From: a virus
IMG/VR virus record: IMGVR_UViG_3300012920_000052
Span: 1-54,140 of that record
DNA: 54,140 nt
Direction: 5' to 3' (one strand)
The translations under genes and the position numbers were made by a program. The notes under the pieces are model-generated. The model did no database searches and was not told the DNA's origin. It saw only the letters and a program-made list of their open reading frames with translations. The first letter of the stretch is position 1. Each line of letters begins with the position of its first letter. Below, piece after piece: positions 19,901-28,529 of this stretch.

Positions 19901-20500
19901 GTAATACCCTTTAAGTGTTAATTTAAATAATGGGTAAGGTAGTTGAAAAAATGCAGCGTATGGAGAATTAGCTCCTTGTTCAAATAAAGTTTGGCCCCTA
20001 ACATCTACAAAAGTTATATTTACTATTGGTGTGAAAGCTTTGTTTATGGTTACTGAAATATTCTCAATACCAAAAGATTCGTTATCTGTTTTATTTGTGA
20101 TTTTTTCTCTTAATAGTGAATTACCGTTAGCGTCTATCGTATTAATAAAACTTTTTTGATTAAGTGGTCCGTTTGGTGTCCTAAATCCTTTCCCTGTTTG
20201 GGTGTCTGTCCAATCAGTAGTAAAATAGTCTTTACCACTTGGTTTAAGAAAATTTATTTCACCTTCAAAAACATCAACAAAAGACTGAGGAGTTTCATTT
20301 TCCACACCGGCACCACTAATTAATTTACTTCTAGGTACCACTCTGGCTTGTAAATTAGCGTATATGGATAAGTTTTCGTGGTTGACTAACCTATCCTGTG
20401 GTCTTCCTTTTTCAAAAACTTTGTTAGGGTCTACAAGTAGTACGTTATTCTCCGCAAATTCGACTAAGACATTATCTCCATTTGTAATTTCGTCGGCCAT
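13925..20500 (-). CDS. giant tail/baseplate hub protein with C-terminal amidase
   Basis: The 2191-aa protein has a long structural N-terminal part. The first 300 residues contain QLPYPLFKLTLKGYYGKAV, typical of tail hub proteins in this gene order. The part at about residues 1890-2100 is a type-2 (T7 lysozyme/PGRP-like) N-acetylmuramoyl-L-alanine amidase: VVIHVTGG gives the first zinc His, GIGYHYLISRG the Tyr region, KGHND the second His and KRCPCF the zinc Cys. It should locally cleave the cell wall during infection, the role of gp5 lysozyme in T4. It lies directly downstream of the gp53-like gene. I infer the hub assignment from size and position; the amidase is clear. Confidence 0.85.
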   Translation of the reverse strand: MADEITNGDNVLVEFAENNVLLVDPNKVFEKGRPQDRLVNHENLSIYANLQARVVPRSKLISGAGVENETPQSFVDVFEGEINFLKPSGKDYFTTDWTDTQTGKGFRTPNGPLNQKSFINTIDANGNSLLREKITNKTDNESFGIENISVTINKAFTPIVNITFVDVRGQTLFEQGANSPYAAFFQLPYPLFKLTLKGYYGKAVQYQLMMEKFNASFDGSSGNYTVTCSFKGRVVALLADLTLQELRIAPYMFTRQYTVSDRQNNNKEQKFITSKGRETLTNVYENYKSLGLVTPSLPDITIDELVSKVTNLEDELQKALSSYNLQQLDHIEEYDRVSDRYRKSILANGGWRATYCNTDITSPQGPVTDSKGITYYRLKETYRDGGQKEKDAVKRLEDIITNFNKQLNQNTTFGSIGPKKIPVNITVQDINISPALPLSLINEGKVDPKNTDKWFVFSGGPNLFEEKIGKIISSFDTKRNIIEKNLTDIVNGLVIDILGFKPSVRNIFAILIAHADTFLRLMDETHRDSFSVRNDPRRLNAVKGPGQASTNTELPEDNFIYPWPHYFITKEENGATSYVSTYPGAIGALSQTKAFDALLWPEVSFVEEFFKGQALIKGDSKPDFFTDNVGEPWLPVTSFFIDEQTVYTNKSKVPFLYEMWDRSTIFTNFSGLATRLEFKNARTTYKSFGNLESANLTDILVGDFSLSEQLKNQNYTATSFREFLQAISPLNNYQLLVRDEYSTEYIRTKINDNRFAIMSKVKFNGLNYQLNEINVDDSVGFLKEALIQPAIPNIIETYPFSHFDGNPNNSWVSNNLAGGQSIASYENLNHIADGVVYLPNQQTYSSDIPNQTLSGIIPNIQFYTDGNWSYRTLTQLINVKLLREGNLQNQALSWKTYFENITNTYPKNSNFLLTEGEINYGDNYSGNTYNKQITSLLNTPYFTNAFVQGIKNQITLDTNNIGDEHVYKAAAYLFLNSLPLPTLREKSLKVEQDYVNVYGDYLGKILNQVSAVHSLPYAWILKYGSIWHRYKENIENGTDFLSSVWENFDSAEYFNNSNGTNHIYNLNIGISATTSGTTIVPIDFAAQYNNGQNQNTINLGFYPELNNYIYYFITGEELLYNSLNITGADISSSEINLKIDNKDLFINQLESLSFSSPSGETTCNFWYSYLDINRSSFSSGYTETEYLLFPSCGGLEYQQLEFEEQNINNLINNPIGPNGSTRFMWGAAGYGFFEHNTNTLPNPNQYLKVIDPNIDEQTVFTITDSSNYASIEELFDVFTPDILDVFERYFLDFTKKDTQDDIYNTTATTSTILGNVETTFQSLFREMMKVKKSQLDESMMSNVKYLNYDLYTAQLNNISQIMKNFLGGQLSFNFYNPKDVNIKSFKSFLQLDGADYYDFGNYSGNLPPNLTLLDSQTSFPDEWKTLQLEVGFYSPVLSGQTTDLIYGDLGNYVTDFFIENNIAFTSSNIKLLRKVIRMYVTERIVSGPNQPVDVTEFKGKIFNQIIDNYSNLKSEYLTQLFLRLKKDLPTTVSGEVEEFQNQSAYQSDENKLEQYMVFKTLNDKWISGEDFGSKFIFKDFLFLDVANRDIGDLAILDTDAIKNFTNPQNANASLLTIIGTLLQGNYFNFYGMPSYINFYGIASNTNTPIPKFSTQDEANALFGTHLEVDFLDSSPKFVCQYVGPPSTQLSDLGPQSRFNNDSFMLGRTSENPLFSNCNDPARCNKVMSFAVDFAIQSQGMFKGISLDQSQFKNTSESFVVTEMMAQSANDNSIMTQGLSLFNIYKSRSYTCKVTSLGNVCIQPTMYFTLRNVPMFNGPYLILDVEHTIQPNTMTTTFTGVRVPFHKLPDIQNVVAKLNKKLISRVKKKQETEVKVAEEGGFNVEGRAEYENVKNNKIYFPGRSKTRKYVVIHVTGGINYGSDPVGNINSQHLNRGWAGIGYHYLISRGAAGGDNEPDGTLYGARPENKDGAHVQGHNQESISVSMIADCQKIGSYDSSGTYATTAQKNTLEWTVLYLLFGTQIFELEPNLTFSQQNYDDIPAHENMRLRINPIDVTVNDPKVTNNKEKGVTVSMWKQVVKGHNDFSNKRCPCFRSQEALSGTLGNNLRKKLAQIFEEIENSNIKGISNMNQAILNNVLRNKGFKVVPSPYSTDDLASGLSNPPVTSSNTQIITPPNDDIVGDPGPVGNDYA

Positions 20501-20512
20501 AATTTTTATTTA

Positions 20513-20968
20513 TTAGTAAGAAGTACCTCCATTAGTGGTACTACTTACATTATTGTTGCCATTAGACGAAGTATTTGTAGATGTGGATGTTACTTGTGTA
20601 ATCGGTGTATTACCTATATTTGGCACACTATAGGTTCTCATAGGAACATCTTTACCATAAAAAAAGAAATATTCGTCAACAGCTTGTTTATAACTTTGTA
20701 AAGAAGCTACTAAAGGATACGGAACAATCAAGATTTGTCCATCGTTAATATTCCATTCTAACCCACCAACATATGGATTTGCTTGTAAAATTAACCATCC
20801 AAAATAAGGTGTACCATAATATTGTTGACTAATTTTATCTAATCTGGATTGATTTACTTTATACATAACCTTTTTGTCCGAAGGTTTAGGTGGTAACTTA
20901 ATATTAGGTACTGTTAGGTTTTCACCGTTAATGTTAAAATCTGTATATCTGTTATAATATTGTGCCAT
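20513..20968 (-). CDS. 53: baseplate wedge protein, gp53/LysM-like
   Basis: The 151-aa protein has one LysM-like module at about residues 33-90 (YKVNQSRLDKISQQYYG, then WLILQAN and INDGQILIVP), the pattern of T4 gp53, which joins neighbouring baseplate wedges. A Ser/Thr/Asn-rich tail follows. It lies between two giant tail genes and nearly abuts both, so all three are probably co-translated. Confidence 0.8.
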   Translation of the reverse strand: MAQYYNRYTDFNINGENLTVPNIKLPPKPSDKKVMYKVNQSRLDKISQQYYGTPYFGWLILQANPYVGGLEWNINDGQILIVPYPLVASLQSYKQAVDEYFFFYGKDVPMRTYSVPNIGNTPITQVTSTSTNTSSNGNNNVSSTTNGGTSY

Positions 20969-20969
20969 C

Positions 20970-23900
20970 TTAATTAAACTTTAAATTAAATGTAGGGTCC
21001 TCTATATTTCTACCACTATGGTACACTTGAAGTCTTTCTTCTATGGTTGGGTCTTCTACTTTTTCGTAATTTACAATTCTTTTTTTCTTATCTTTCAAGT
21101 CAACTCTGTTACTTTTATCAAAAGTACTAGTAAGTTCTAAACCTTCAGATAATGTGCTTTTACCTCTAGGGCAAAATTCTTCAACAATGTATTCTTGTAT
21201 AGTTAATAATTGTCTTAGGTAATAGTTTTCGTTTATTCCCATACCACCATTCATTACATCAATAAACTCGTTACTAAAAAATGCTAGGTTTGTAACATCT
21301 ATAGGTACATTACTATTTAAATCTAAAGCTGTATTCATATCTTCAAAGAATTTTCCCGTACCGTTTTCATAGGGTAAACTTTCTTTTCTTAAATCTCTTA
21401 TAGCGGAGTTATTTGTTTCAGCCTTAACTACTTTTTTATCAAATATTTCTTTTCCAAATAAAATATATTCGTCAAAAGCTCCAATATCTTTAATTTTTGT
21501 AACTTCCGCGGCTGGGTCTTTACATTCAATTTCTGCATTGTTACCAACACGACTATAATTCCCAGAATTAGTTAGCCCTGCTTGACCTGGGTCTATCCTA
21601 TTATTACCTTTAGGTATTAGTATATTACCAAAACCATTCATCAGGTCAGTATAAGCTACATTTAAATTACTAATGAATTCGGTGTCCGACCCTAGTTCAT
21701 CCAACGTATCCGTAGCAGTTAAAGGTTGTTGAGGTGGACTGGATGTCCTATCTACATTAGTATCACCACTTAATTTTAGTGAAGTCCACAAACCGTTTTC
21801 ACCATAACCATCACTACCTCTGTTTATAATATTTAACGGATTTAATGTTCTAATGTATTCTAAGTGTACATTTTTTAATTCACCGTATAAAGTACTTAAC
21901 TCGGTTAATAAATTTATTTCCGCTTCATCTGTTTTATTTTTTAGAAATGTAACTAAATTACTTTTTTGATTACTGTCTAGTGTTGGGTCTAACATTGTTT
22001 GTATGGTAGTAGTTCCGTTATCTATTTTACTTTTATAGTCTACAACCAAATCTGTAACTCTATTTTCCCAATTAAGTGGTATACCTATTAAAGTTCCACC
22101 CAATTCGTTATAATCATTAACACTACCATCCCAAGAATAAACTACACCCGTATCCCACTCTTTTTCATTTAACAATAATGGTACAGAGATATAATTGTTA
22201 GTTTTTGCAAATTCAGTTAAAACAGTATTAGTTTTTTGAATGTATTCGAAAGAAGCTCTACTATAATCTATATATGTTTGTTTATAATTTATAGTTCCAG
22301 TAAACCCTGAAGAACTATTAACTGTGGTCATTCTATCACCAATAGTTAAACCGTCATTTGCTGAAGTATCTTCATTTTCAGTGTCTTCAGCGATTTCTTC
22401 TTGTGGAGCGTCTTTAATTAAATCTGCGTTATTTTGTAACCACAATTGTTCGTCTGGGTCTTTATCTGTTACTGTCATTACAGCTCTTTCATCGTAAAAT
22501 TCAGTATTAGCAAAGAAGTTAAATGATAAAGCATTTTGTAATCTACTTACAGGTTCTTTTATTCCTTGTCCACCTAAATATTTAAATGTAATACTAACTG
22601 AAGCTATCATAGGTTGGACACCTATACCTTCTGGATTAAGGTCTAATAAATTATCGTCATACGTAAAACTAACTTGGTCTATAGCTATTTTTGTGTGGTA
22701 AAAATCACCAACCCTAAGTACACATATTGGTGGTGCTCCAAAAACTGTATTTTTAGCAGCGTTAGAGGTTGTAGAACCTCCACCTTCCACTTTGGTAGGC
22801 ATTGTGGCTCCTGGTCTAACACATTGATTTAGGAAAGTTAATCTACTATTTAAACCTTCTGGTGTTATAGCGTGAAAAGCTGGATGAAAAAATTTAAATT
22901 TTTGTTTAAGTGAATCATAAATAAATTCATTCTCTTCTTTTATCATATCAAAATAATCACATTCAGTAACTAATTTTCTAAGTACTTTGTTAGCTATTTC
23001 TCGTCTAGTATTTTTTTCTTTTTCAATCTTTATTTGAGTTATTTGTTGACTTGGAACTAATCTTCTTTTTGTTATTTCTTCACCAGGGATTACTTTCTCT
23101 ATTGTTTTGTTGTATGGTTTGGGGTCGGGTTTAACTAGATTTACTCTAACATACCTACACCCAGCAGCGTTAGCGGAAAACACAGCGTCTGACCCACCTG
23201 AACCAGTTGCACTTGAACTTCCAACCACACCAGTTTCATTTAAACCTACACCACCAACCCCTTCACCAGTTCCTCCAGTATCTGTATTACATTGTTCTTC
23301 ACCTTTAGGGTCTTGTACTATTTTTAATACACCCTCATCAATATATTTTTTAAAAGCTTTTTCACCACCTAATTCATATTCTTTAAACATATTTATTACC
23401 GAAGAAATTCTTCTTTTAGAAAGGTTTTTATTATAGGCAGAAGTAGCGATAGAACTTGCAGAACCAATTAAGGTTACAGTGACTTCGATATTTCCAGCGT
23501 CTAACATACCTTTAAGTTTTAAAGCAAAAGCTGGCCAAACATCATTATATTGTGGGTATGCTTTTTGTTGGAAAAAATTTTTTAAACTGCTTTTATCTGT
23601 TTCAGTTGGTGCGTTATTTAATTGACTTTGGAAAGAGGTTCCTCCTACTACAAGATATTGACCAAATCTAGAACATTTAGAACAACTTCCCGTCGCGGTA
23701 TCCACAAAACTTAATGTTGTTGTTGTGTCATTAGTATTAGGGTTGGGGTAATCGTTGTCAAAGTAAAATGTAGGCATTTCTTTTTGTGTAAAGTCTTCTA
23801 CTTCGTCTACTGTTTGTATTACATCTTCAGTTATTTGGTCTTCTGTAACTGTAGTATACGATTCCTCATTCCAAGTGGTATTAATTACTTCTTGAATTTC

Positions 23901-26129
23901 TTCTAGTTCTTTAACTGAAAATTGTTTCCATTTCCTTGCTAAATCAAAAATATCATATTTTTTACAACCCGCAAAAAATGAATCAACAATTGCGTCTGTT
24001 TCGGCAGGTCCTAATTTTTCTAATTCTTTTCTAACTATTAAATTTAAAATACTTGGGTGGTCCACCACGATTTTAAAGTTAAGTGAACCAGTTCTGTTAG
24101 TGTTGTTATAAGTGTAGACTGGTTCTGGTCTACCAACAAAACTATTTTCTGTCCAATTAGCACTACTAGCTTCATTAACAGATAAATCATAAGGTGGGAA
24201 CCACATTATTCTACCACCATTTGGTCCTTTTTCACAAGAAGGTAAATCGTCCCAAGTTAATCCTGGTTCATTACTAGTTCTCCAAGCTAAATTTTCTAAA
24301 GAAAACATATATTTTTTAACTTGCCCATTTACTATGTTACTTGAACCTTTACCTGTTTCATCAGTTCTATGTGGTACTATATTTAAATTAAATGGGTTGT
24401 CTAAAACAGAATACGTTTCTTGTCTAATATTACTTCTATGCCTTACTAGTTTATCGTAAGTATAATATGGTATATCTTTAGTCCACACTCTACAATATTC
24501 TCTAGCTTCTTCAACACCATTACCAGATGTGGGGTCTGTGTTAACAAACTTACGTACTCTAGAACCTTTAGTTAATTCTTTGTAACCATCGTTAAATACT
24601 TTACTAACTTGGTTCATAGCGTGAGGTACTGATTTAAGTTTTGCTCCCCCTTTAGGTACTGAATCTATAATTTGTTGAGTCGTATCCATGATACTATCTT
24701 CCCTAAAAGAATAATTTGTAGACTTAGTATCATCATAAGAATTAGGTACCTCATACCGTGTTGTGTTATCGGTGGAACCTTCTGGACCTTGTGAAGCTCC
24801 TGGTTCCTGAGGTCCTTGTCTATTATTGTTAGCGTTATTATTAAAAAGTGAAGGGATGCTGTTTAAAAATCCTCCACCTGGAGTTTTATCGGTAAACCAA
24901 GTAAAACCAGCTGGTACATTGCCTTGGTCTGTATAAGTCCTACCTTTCATTCCAAAATTATAGTCGTTGGAATCAAACTCTTTAGCTACCGCGTCTGGAC
25001 CATATATTGGTACGTAATTTTTACCAGCGTATGTGTTATCTGGTGGACTAGTCATGTCCACTATTCTATTCCTTGGGCCACCAATATATTGTGGTAAGTT
25101 TGGTGGGTTATTACCAAATCCTAAAATTCCACCACCGATAAAGTCAATTGCTTCACCAAATCCAGCTCCAATAGCTGTTTGTGCTTGAGCTCCTTCACCA
25201 TATTGTGGACCGTATTTATTGTATCTAATAGCTTTAAATAATTTAGATTTAGTTCCACCACCAGTAAACTCTAAAAATCTTTGTGAAGGTGATTGTCGTC
25301 TTCTAGGTATACCTATTAAAGAACCTAATATACCTGTTATATCTGAAATTACTTTTCCAGTATTACTTAAACCTCTAGGTGGTTCTAATTCAAAGTAATC
25401 TCCAGGGATATAAGAATAAGGAACATAAACACCTGTTATTCTAGAAACAAAGTCTAATCCTTTACCTACAATTGATTTGGGTTGTGTTATACTATAGTTT
25501 CTTTCAATTAATGGTTGTCTCCCTGTTACAATATCCAAAGCATCAACTGGGTCTTGTAATGCGTCAACAAAACTTAATCTACCTATTGTTTCTTGATATA
25601 GTTCTTGTGCTATTCTTTCTTGAAATTCTGACCTTAGTTGTATCGCTCCCGCTTGTTGTAAAGGACTATCTTGTAATAAAGTTTGTGATAAAAGTCCTTC
25701 CGCTGAAACCCCTAATAATATATCAATAGGAGAATAATACCTACCAACTAAACGAAACGGGTTTTCTCCAAATAACCCAGTCCCTGTTTCTGGTGCGGTA
25801 AAATTAGGGTATGGACCTTCATTAACCTTAGGTACTCCCTGACTAGTAGTATAAATTTTTATAAAATTTCCAAATCCACCTTCTGGACCGTAAGCGTTAG
25901 CTAGATATAACTTATCTACAAAAAATTCTGAGGTTTCTGTAACATCTGGTTGGTCTATCACATCTTTGACCGCTAGAGAAGCTGTCGAGTAAGTAGAATT
26001 AGTGTAATTACCGTATGGTCCTAGTCCTTCTGGGTTAGGTAAGTTTTTAGTTAGGAGTAAATCTCGTAAGGCTTTAGTCCCTGAAAAACTTAATGGATTA
26101 CTATTACTATTTTGTGGTTGTCCAGGCAT
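20970..26129 (-). CDS. giant tail/baseplate protein with OmpA-like peptidoglycan-binding segment
   Basis: The 1719-aa protein is encoded between the tape measure and gp53-like genes, where T4-like tail modules carry hub components. A segment around residues 830-960 resembles an OmpA-C domain: VTVTLIGSASSIATSAYNKN followed by LSKRRISSVINMF, close to the family pattern of a Gly-x-(A/T)-D/S stretch, then N-x-x-L-S-x-x-R-A-x-x-V. Such domains bind peptidoglycan. The N-terminal third is Gly/Pro/Asn-rich. The protein probably sits in the central baseplate and may hold the tail at the cell wall while the amidase of the next large protein cuts it; that cooperation is inference. A TATTTATT octamer precedes it by 14 nt. 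Confidence 0.82.
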   Translation of the reverse strand: MPGQPQNSNSNPLSFSGTKALRDLLLTKNLPNPEGLGPYGNYTNSTYSTASLAVKDVIDQPDVTETSEFFVDKLYLANAYGPEGGFGNFIKIYTTSQGVPKVNEGPYPNFTAPETGTGLFGENPFRLVGRYYSPIDILLGVSAEGLLSQTLLQDSPLQQAGAIQLRSEFQERIAQELYQETIGRLSFVDALQDPVDALDIVTGRQPLIERNYSITQPKSIVGKGLDFVSRITGVYVPYSYIPGDYFELEPPRGLSNTGKVISDITGILGSLIGIPRRRQSPSQRFLEFTGGGTKSKLFKAIRYNKYGPQYGEGAQAQTAIGAGFGEAIDFIGGGILGFGNNPPNLPQYIGGPRNRIVDMTSPPDNTYAGKNYVPIYGPDAVAKEFDSNDYNFGMKGRTYTDQGNVPAGFTWFTDKTPGGGFLNSIPSLFNNNANNNRQGPQEPGASQGPEGSTDNTTRYEVPNSYDDTKSTNYSFREDSIMDTTQQIIDSVPKGGAKLKSVPHAMNQVSKVFNDGYKELTKGSRVRKFVNTDPTSGNGVEEAREYCRVWTKDIPYYTYDKLVRHRSNIRQETYSVLDNPFNLNIVPHRTDETGKGSSNIVNGQVKKYMFSLENLAWRTSNEPGLTWDDLPSCEKGPNGGRIMWFPPYDLSVNEASSANWTENSFVGRPEPVYTYNNTNRTGSLNFKIVVDHPSILNLIVRKELEKLGPAETDAIVDSFFAGCKKYDIFDLARKWKQFSVKELEEIQEVINTTWNEESYTTVTEDQITEDVIQTVDEVEDFTQKEMPTFYFDNDYPNPNTNDTTTTLSFVDTATGSCSKCSRFGQYLVVGGTSFQSQLNNAPTETDKSSLKNFFQQKAYPQYNDVWPAFALKLKGMLDAGNIEVTVTLIGSASSIATSAYNKNLSKRRISSVINMFKEYELGGEKAFKKYIDEGVLKIVQDPKGEEQCNTDTGGTGEGVGGVGLNETGVVGSSSATGSGGSDAVFSANAAGCRYVRVNLVKPDPKPYNKTIEKVIPGEEITKRRLVPSQQITQIKIEKEKNTRREIANKVLRKLVTECDYFDMIKEENEFIYDSLKQKFKFFHPAFHAITPEGLNSRLTFLNQCVRPGATMPTKVEGGGSTTSNAAKNTVFGAPPICVLRVGDFYHTKIAIDQVSFTYDDNLLDLNPEGIGVQPMIASVSITFKYLGGQGIKEPVSRLQNALSFNFFANTEFYDERAVMTVTDKDPDEQLWLQNNADLIKDAPQEEIAEDTENEDTSANDGLTIGDRMTTVNSSSGFTGTINYKQTYIDYSRASFEYIQKTNTVLTEFAKTNNYISVPLLLNEKEWDTGVVYSWDGSVNDYNELGGTLIGIPLNWENRVTDLVVDYKSKIDNGTTTIQTMLDPTLDSNQKSNLVTFLKNKTDEAEINLLTELSTLYGELKNVHLEYIRTLNPLNIINRGSDGYGENGLWTSLKLSGDTNVDRTSSPPQQPLTATDTLDELGSDTEFISNLNVAYTDLMNGFGNILIPKGNNRIDPGQAGLTNSGNYSRVGNNAEIECKDPAAEVTKIKDIGAFDEYILFGKEIFDKKVVKAETNNSAIRDLRKESLPYENGTGKFFEDMNTALDLNSNVPIDVTNLAFFSNEFIDVMNGGMGINENYYLRQLLTIQEYIVEEFCPRGKSTLSEGLELTSTFDKSNRVDLKDKKKRIVNYEKVEDPTIEERLQVYHSGRNIEDPTFNLKFN

Positions 26130-26143
26130 TTAATATCTTTTTT

Positions 26144-26151
26144 AATAAATA
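26144..26151 (-). promoter_or_regulatory. late-type promoter octamer
   Basis: Sense TATTTATT, 14 nt before the ATG of the 1719-aa tail protein gene. One mismatch to TATTTATA. Confidence 0.5.
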
Positions 26152-26167
26152 TCGACTATTATTTTTA

Positions 26168-28270
26168 TTAGGCAAAAGGACTGTTCATTTCATTTATTCC
26201 ACCAGGTGCAGTTTTAGTACTAATTGACGCTATCGCTTCTTTAAGTACAATAGCGTTGGTTTGGTTTGAGAATATAGCGTCAACTATTTCTCTACCACTC
26301 ATTTTACCTAAATTTCTACCGTCTAATTTAAGGTCTATACTTCCTTCTATTTTATTTGTGTTTAAGGTTATTGTTTGATTTGTAGCTGTTGACGTGTTTA
26401 AGGCTCCCATATTTGGAGTAGTAGCACCCGCGGTTAAGTCTACCCCTATCACAGTGTCGTTACGTGAGGGTTTAATTAACGCTCCTTTGGTTGTTATAAC
26501 ACCAGCGGTTTGCCCTTGACCTAACATGAAATCTTCCGCGTCTCTTGAATATTCATCACTGAATTTGTCTTTAAATATATTCTGAAATAACGTATCCACT
26601 GTACCACCTCCACCAAACACCCCCATTAGGGTCATATCTATTCCATCACCAATCATAGTACCAATACTTTTCCAATCAATGGGGTTGGTAGTACTATTAT
26701 TACCCATAAACACACCGTTCATTCCCATAAACATATAGTCTTTAAGAGTACTACCCATCTTATGTATTGCACCGTCATTTATCATTCCTGGAACATCAGC
26801 ACCTGGTTGTTTACCCAGTGCTTGTGTCAATGGTTTCCCAACATATTCTTGTGCACCGGCTGGGTCTAATGTGTCTAGTGCAATATCAAATCCTTTTGTT
26901 GCTATAGCGTGAAGTGACCTATTCATAGACTCTAATACTGTAGTCTGTTCCAACATTATGTCTTTTTCAGTCAATTTATCTTGTTGTTCTTTTAGTCTTG
27001 CGTCTTCTTGTAGTTGTTTCATGTCATCAGGTGTTAACATGTCCACATTTTTCATTTCACCATCTACCTGTACTTGGTATCTTCCACCCTTACCCATCTG
27101 AGCAATACTAGCGATATAATCACCAACACCAGAATCTTCCATTTCTTTAGAAAAAGCTGAAAAGTTCATTTGAGTCATTACCGCGTCAAACTTACCTTGA
27201 AGTTTAATCATTTCAGCAAACTCTTCTTTAGACATTCCTAGAGTTTCCGCCATAGCTCTCATTTGTCTTTGAGCTGTAGGTGGGATACTCATTTCACCAG
27301 TTTCCTTATTAAACACAACAAGGTCTTTTCCTGCGTTAACAAGAGCGTCCTGTAGTCCTGCAACATCGTTCGTTGCCATGTACATTAACTTAAATGGGTC
27401 AGCTAAATCACCAACAGCACCACCAATAACTTGTAAATTTGCTGCTAATTCTACTGCACCTTCTGGGTCCATGACTTTTTCAGCAAGAGCGGCTGTAGTA
27501 GACATACTTAAGCCCAATCTTTGTGCTTGGGCTGCCATTTTAGCAAAACCTTTAACTCCATCTGCAAAGTTATAGGTGTTCATCATATCCATATTGTCGG
27601 CTATGATTTCCATGAATCTATCCATGTTAACACCCATATTTCTGGCTACTTCAGCCATTTCATTTCCTTTGTCTATAGCACCGTCAATTCCGATACCCAT
27701 CATTTCAAATTGTTTGACCATTTGGGTTACGTCATATAAACTAACGTTCATAGCTTCAGAAAATATAGCAATTCTTTCAATGTCATTGTCATCAAAAGAA
27801 ATATTTGTACCCATTGTTTTACTTAACTGAGATACGGTTTCTAATAACTTATCCATCGAAACACCATATAATGCCGCTTCCACACCAGCTTGAGCAATAA
27901 TTTTAACATTTCTACTTTGTAACTCACCGGTTTGACCTAGGTCTTGGACTATTCTTTTCCTAATGACACCCTCCTTATTTATAAAGTCTACAGCGAGTTG
28001 CATTAAAGTGTTTTGTTTAGTTTGAGCATCGACGGTCTCACTTGTGAGTGCGAGAATGGTCTTTTGTATCTTCATTGCTTCGGCGTCTAATATCATCGTA
28101 GAAGCTTCAGAAGGAGTACTAGAACTAGAATTAGAAGTAGATGCATTTTTCAATCTCTTCGCATTGTCGTATTCTCTTTTTCTACCCGCATCATCTAATT
28201 TGTCCCAGTTCGCTTTTGACATGTTACCCCCGGTCTCGGATACGTACTTCCTATATTGGTCTGGTCTCAT
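26168..28270 (-). CDS. tail tape measure protein
   Basis: The 700-aa protein is long, helical and Ala/Met-rich with many MAEVARNMG-like helical segments and a Gly-rich hydrophobic section (MTLMGVFGGGGTVDTLF) near residues 540-560. It is encoded directly downstream of the tail-assembly-chaperone-like genes and upstream of the hub genes, the standard tape-measure position. It should set tail length and occupy the tube lumen. A TATTTATA octamer lies 17 nt before the ATG. Confidence 0.8.
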   Translation of the reverse strand: MRPDQYRKYVSETGGNMSKANWDKLDDAGRKREYDNAKRLKNASTSNSSSSTPSEASTMILDAEAMKIQKTILALTSETVDAQTKQNTLMQLAVDFINKEGVIRKRIVQDLGQTGELQSRNVKIIAQAGVEAALYGVSMDKLLETVSQLSKTMGTNISFDDNDIERIAIFSEAMNVSLYDVTQMVKQFEMMGIGIDGAIDKGNEMAEVARNMGVNMDRFMEIIADNMDMMNTYNFADGVKGFAKMAAQAQRLGLSMSTTAALAEKVMDPEGAVELAANLQVIGGAVGDLADPFKLMYMATNDVAGLQDALVNAGKDLVVFNKETGEMSIPPTAQRQMRAMAETLGMSKEEFAEMIKLQGKFDAVMTQMNFSAFSKEMEDSGVGDYIASIAQMGKGGRYQVQVDGEMKNVDMLTPDDMKQLQEDARLKEQQDKLTEKDIMLEQTTVLESMNRSLHAIATKGFDIALDTLDPAGAQEYVGKPLTQALGKQPGADVPGMINDGAIHKMGSTLKDYMFMGMNGVFMGNNSTTNPIDWKSIGTMIGDGIDMTLMGVFGGGGTVDTLFQNIFKDKFSDEYSRDAEDFMLGQGQTAGVITTKGALIKPSRNDTVIGVDLTAGATTPNMGALNTSTATNQTITLNTNKIEGSIDLKLDGRNLGKMSGREIVDAIFSNQTNAIVLKEAIASISTKTAPGGINEMNSPFA

Positions 28271-28287
28271 AGTTTTAGTCTTTTATC

Positions 28288-28295
28288 TATAAATA
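28288..28295 (-). promoter_or_regulatory. late-type promoter octamer before tape measure
   Basis: Sense TATTTATA followed by GATAAAAGA, 17 nt before the tape measure ATG. The same octamer plus GATAAAA extension precedes the genes at 41643 and 51609. Confidence 0.6.
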
Positions 28296-28310
28296 GATAA
28301 GTATGTATTT

Positions 28311-28529
28311 TTAACGTTGTTGATTGTTTTTGGCTTTGTCTATCTCTTCTTTTTTCTTTTCATATTCTTGAATAAGTTTGCCTAGATAATATCTTCGTTC
28401 GTATATAGGCATACGAATTAGGTTTTCATGAGAAAAATTTGCGAATTTTACAAGATAATAGATTTCGTCGAGCACGCTCTGCCTGTAATCCGAAGAAAGG
28501 ACGAAAAAAGTGAGCACCAAGGACAACAT
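28311..28529 (-). CDS. downstream frame of tail assembly chaperone (frameshift product or separate ORF)
   Basis: The 72-aa frame overlaps the 3' end of the gp26/gp51-like gene by about 100 nt in the +1 frame. Its conserved-looking part (SVLDEIYYLVKFANFSHENL, then MPIYERRYYLGKLI) is like the C-terminal segment that follows the main domain in single-frame T4 baseplate/assembly proteins. Two routes are visible: a +1 slip at TTTTTTC (28509-28503), or initiation at the ATG at 28529, which has an unusually good AGGAGGT (28544-28538) 8 nt upstream in a genome where Shine-Dalgarno sequences are rare. An in-frame stop lies three codons before that ATG. A true or sequencing indel is the third option. 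Confidence 0.7.
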   Translation of the reverse strand: MLSLVLTFFVLSSDYRQSVLDEIYYLVKFANFSHENLIRMPIYERRYYLGKLIQEYEKKKEEIDKAKNNQQR

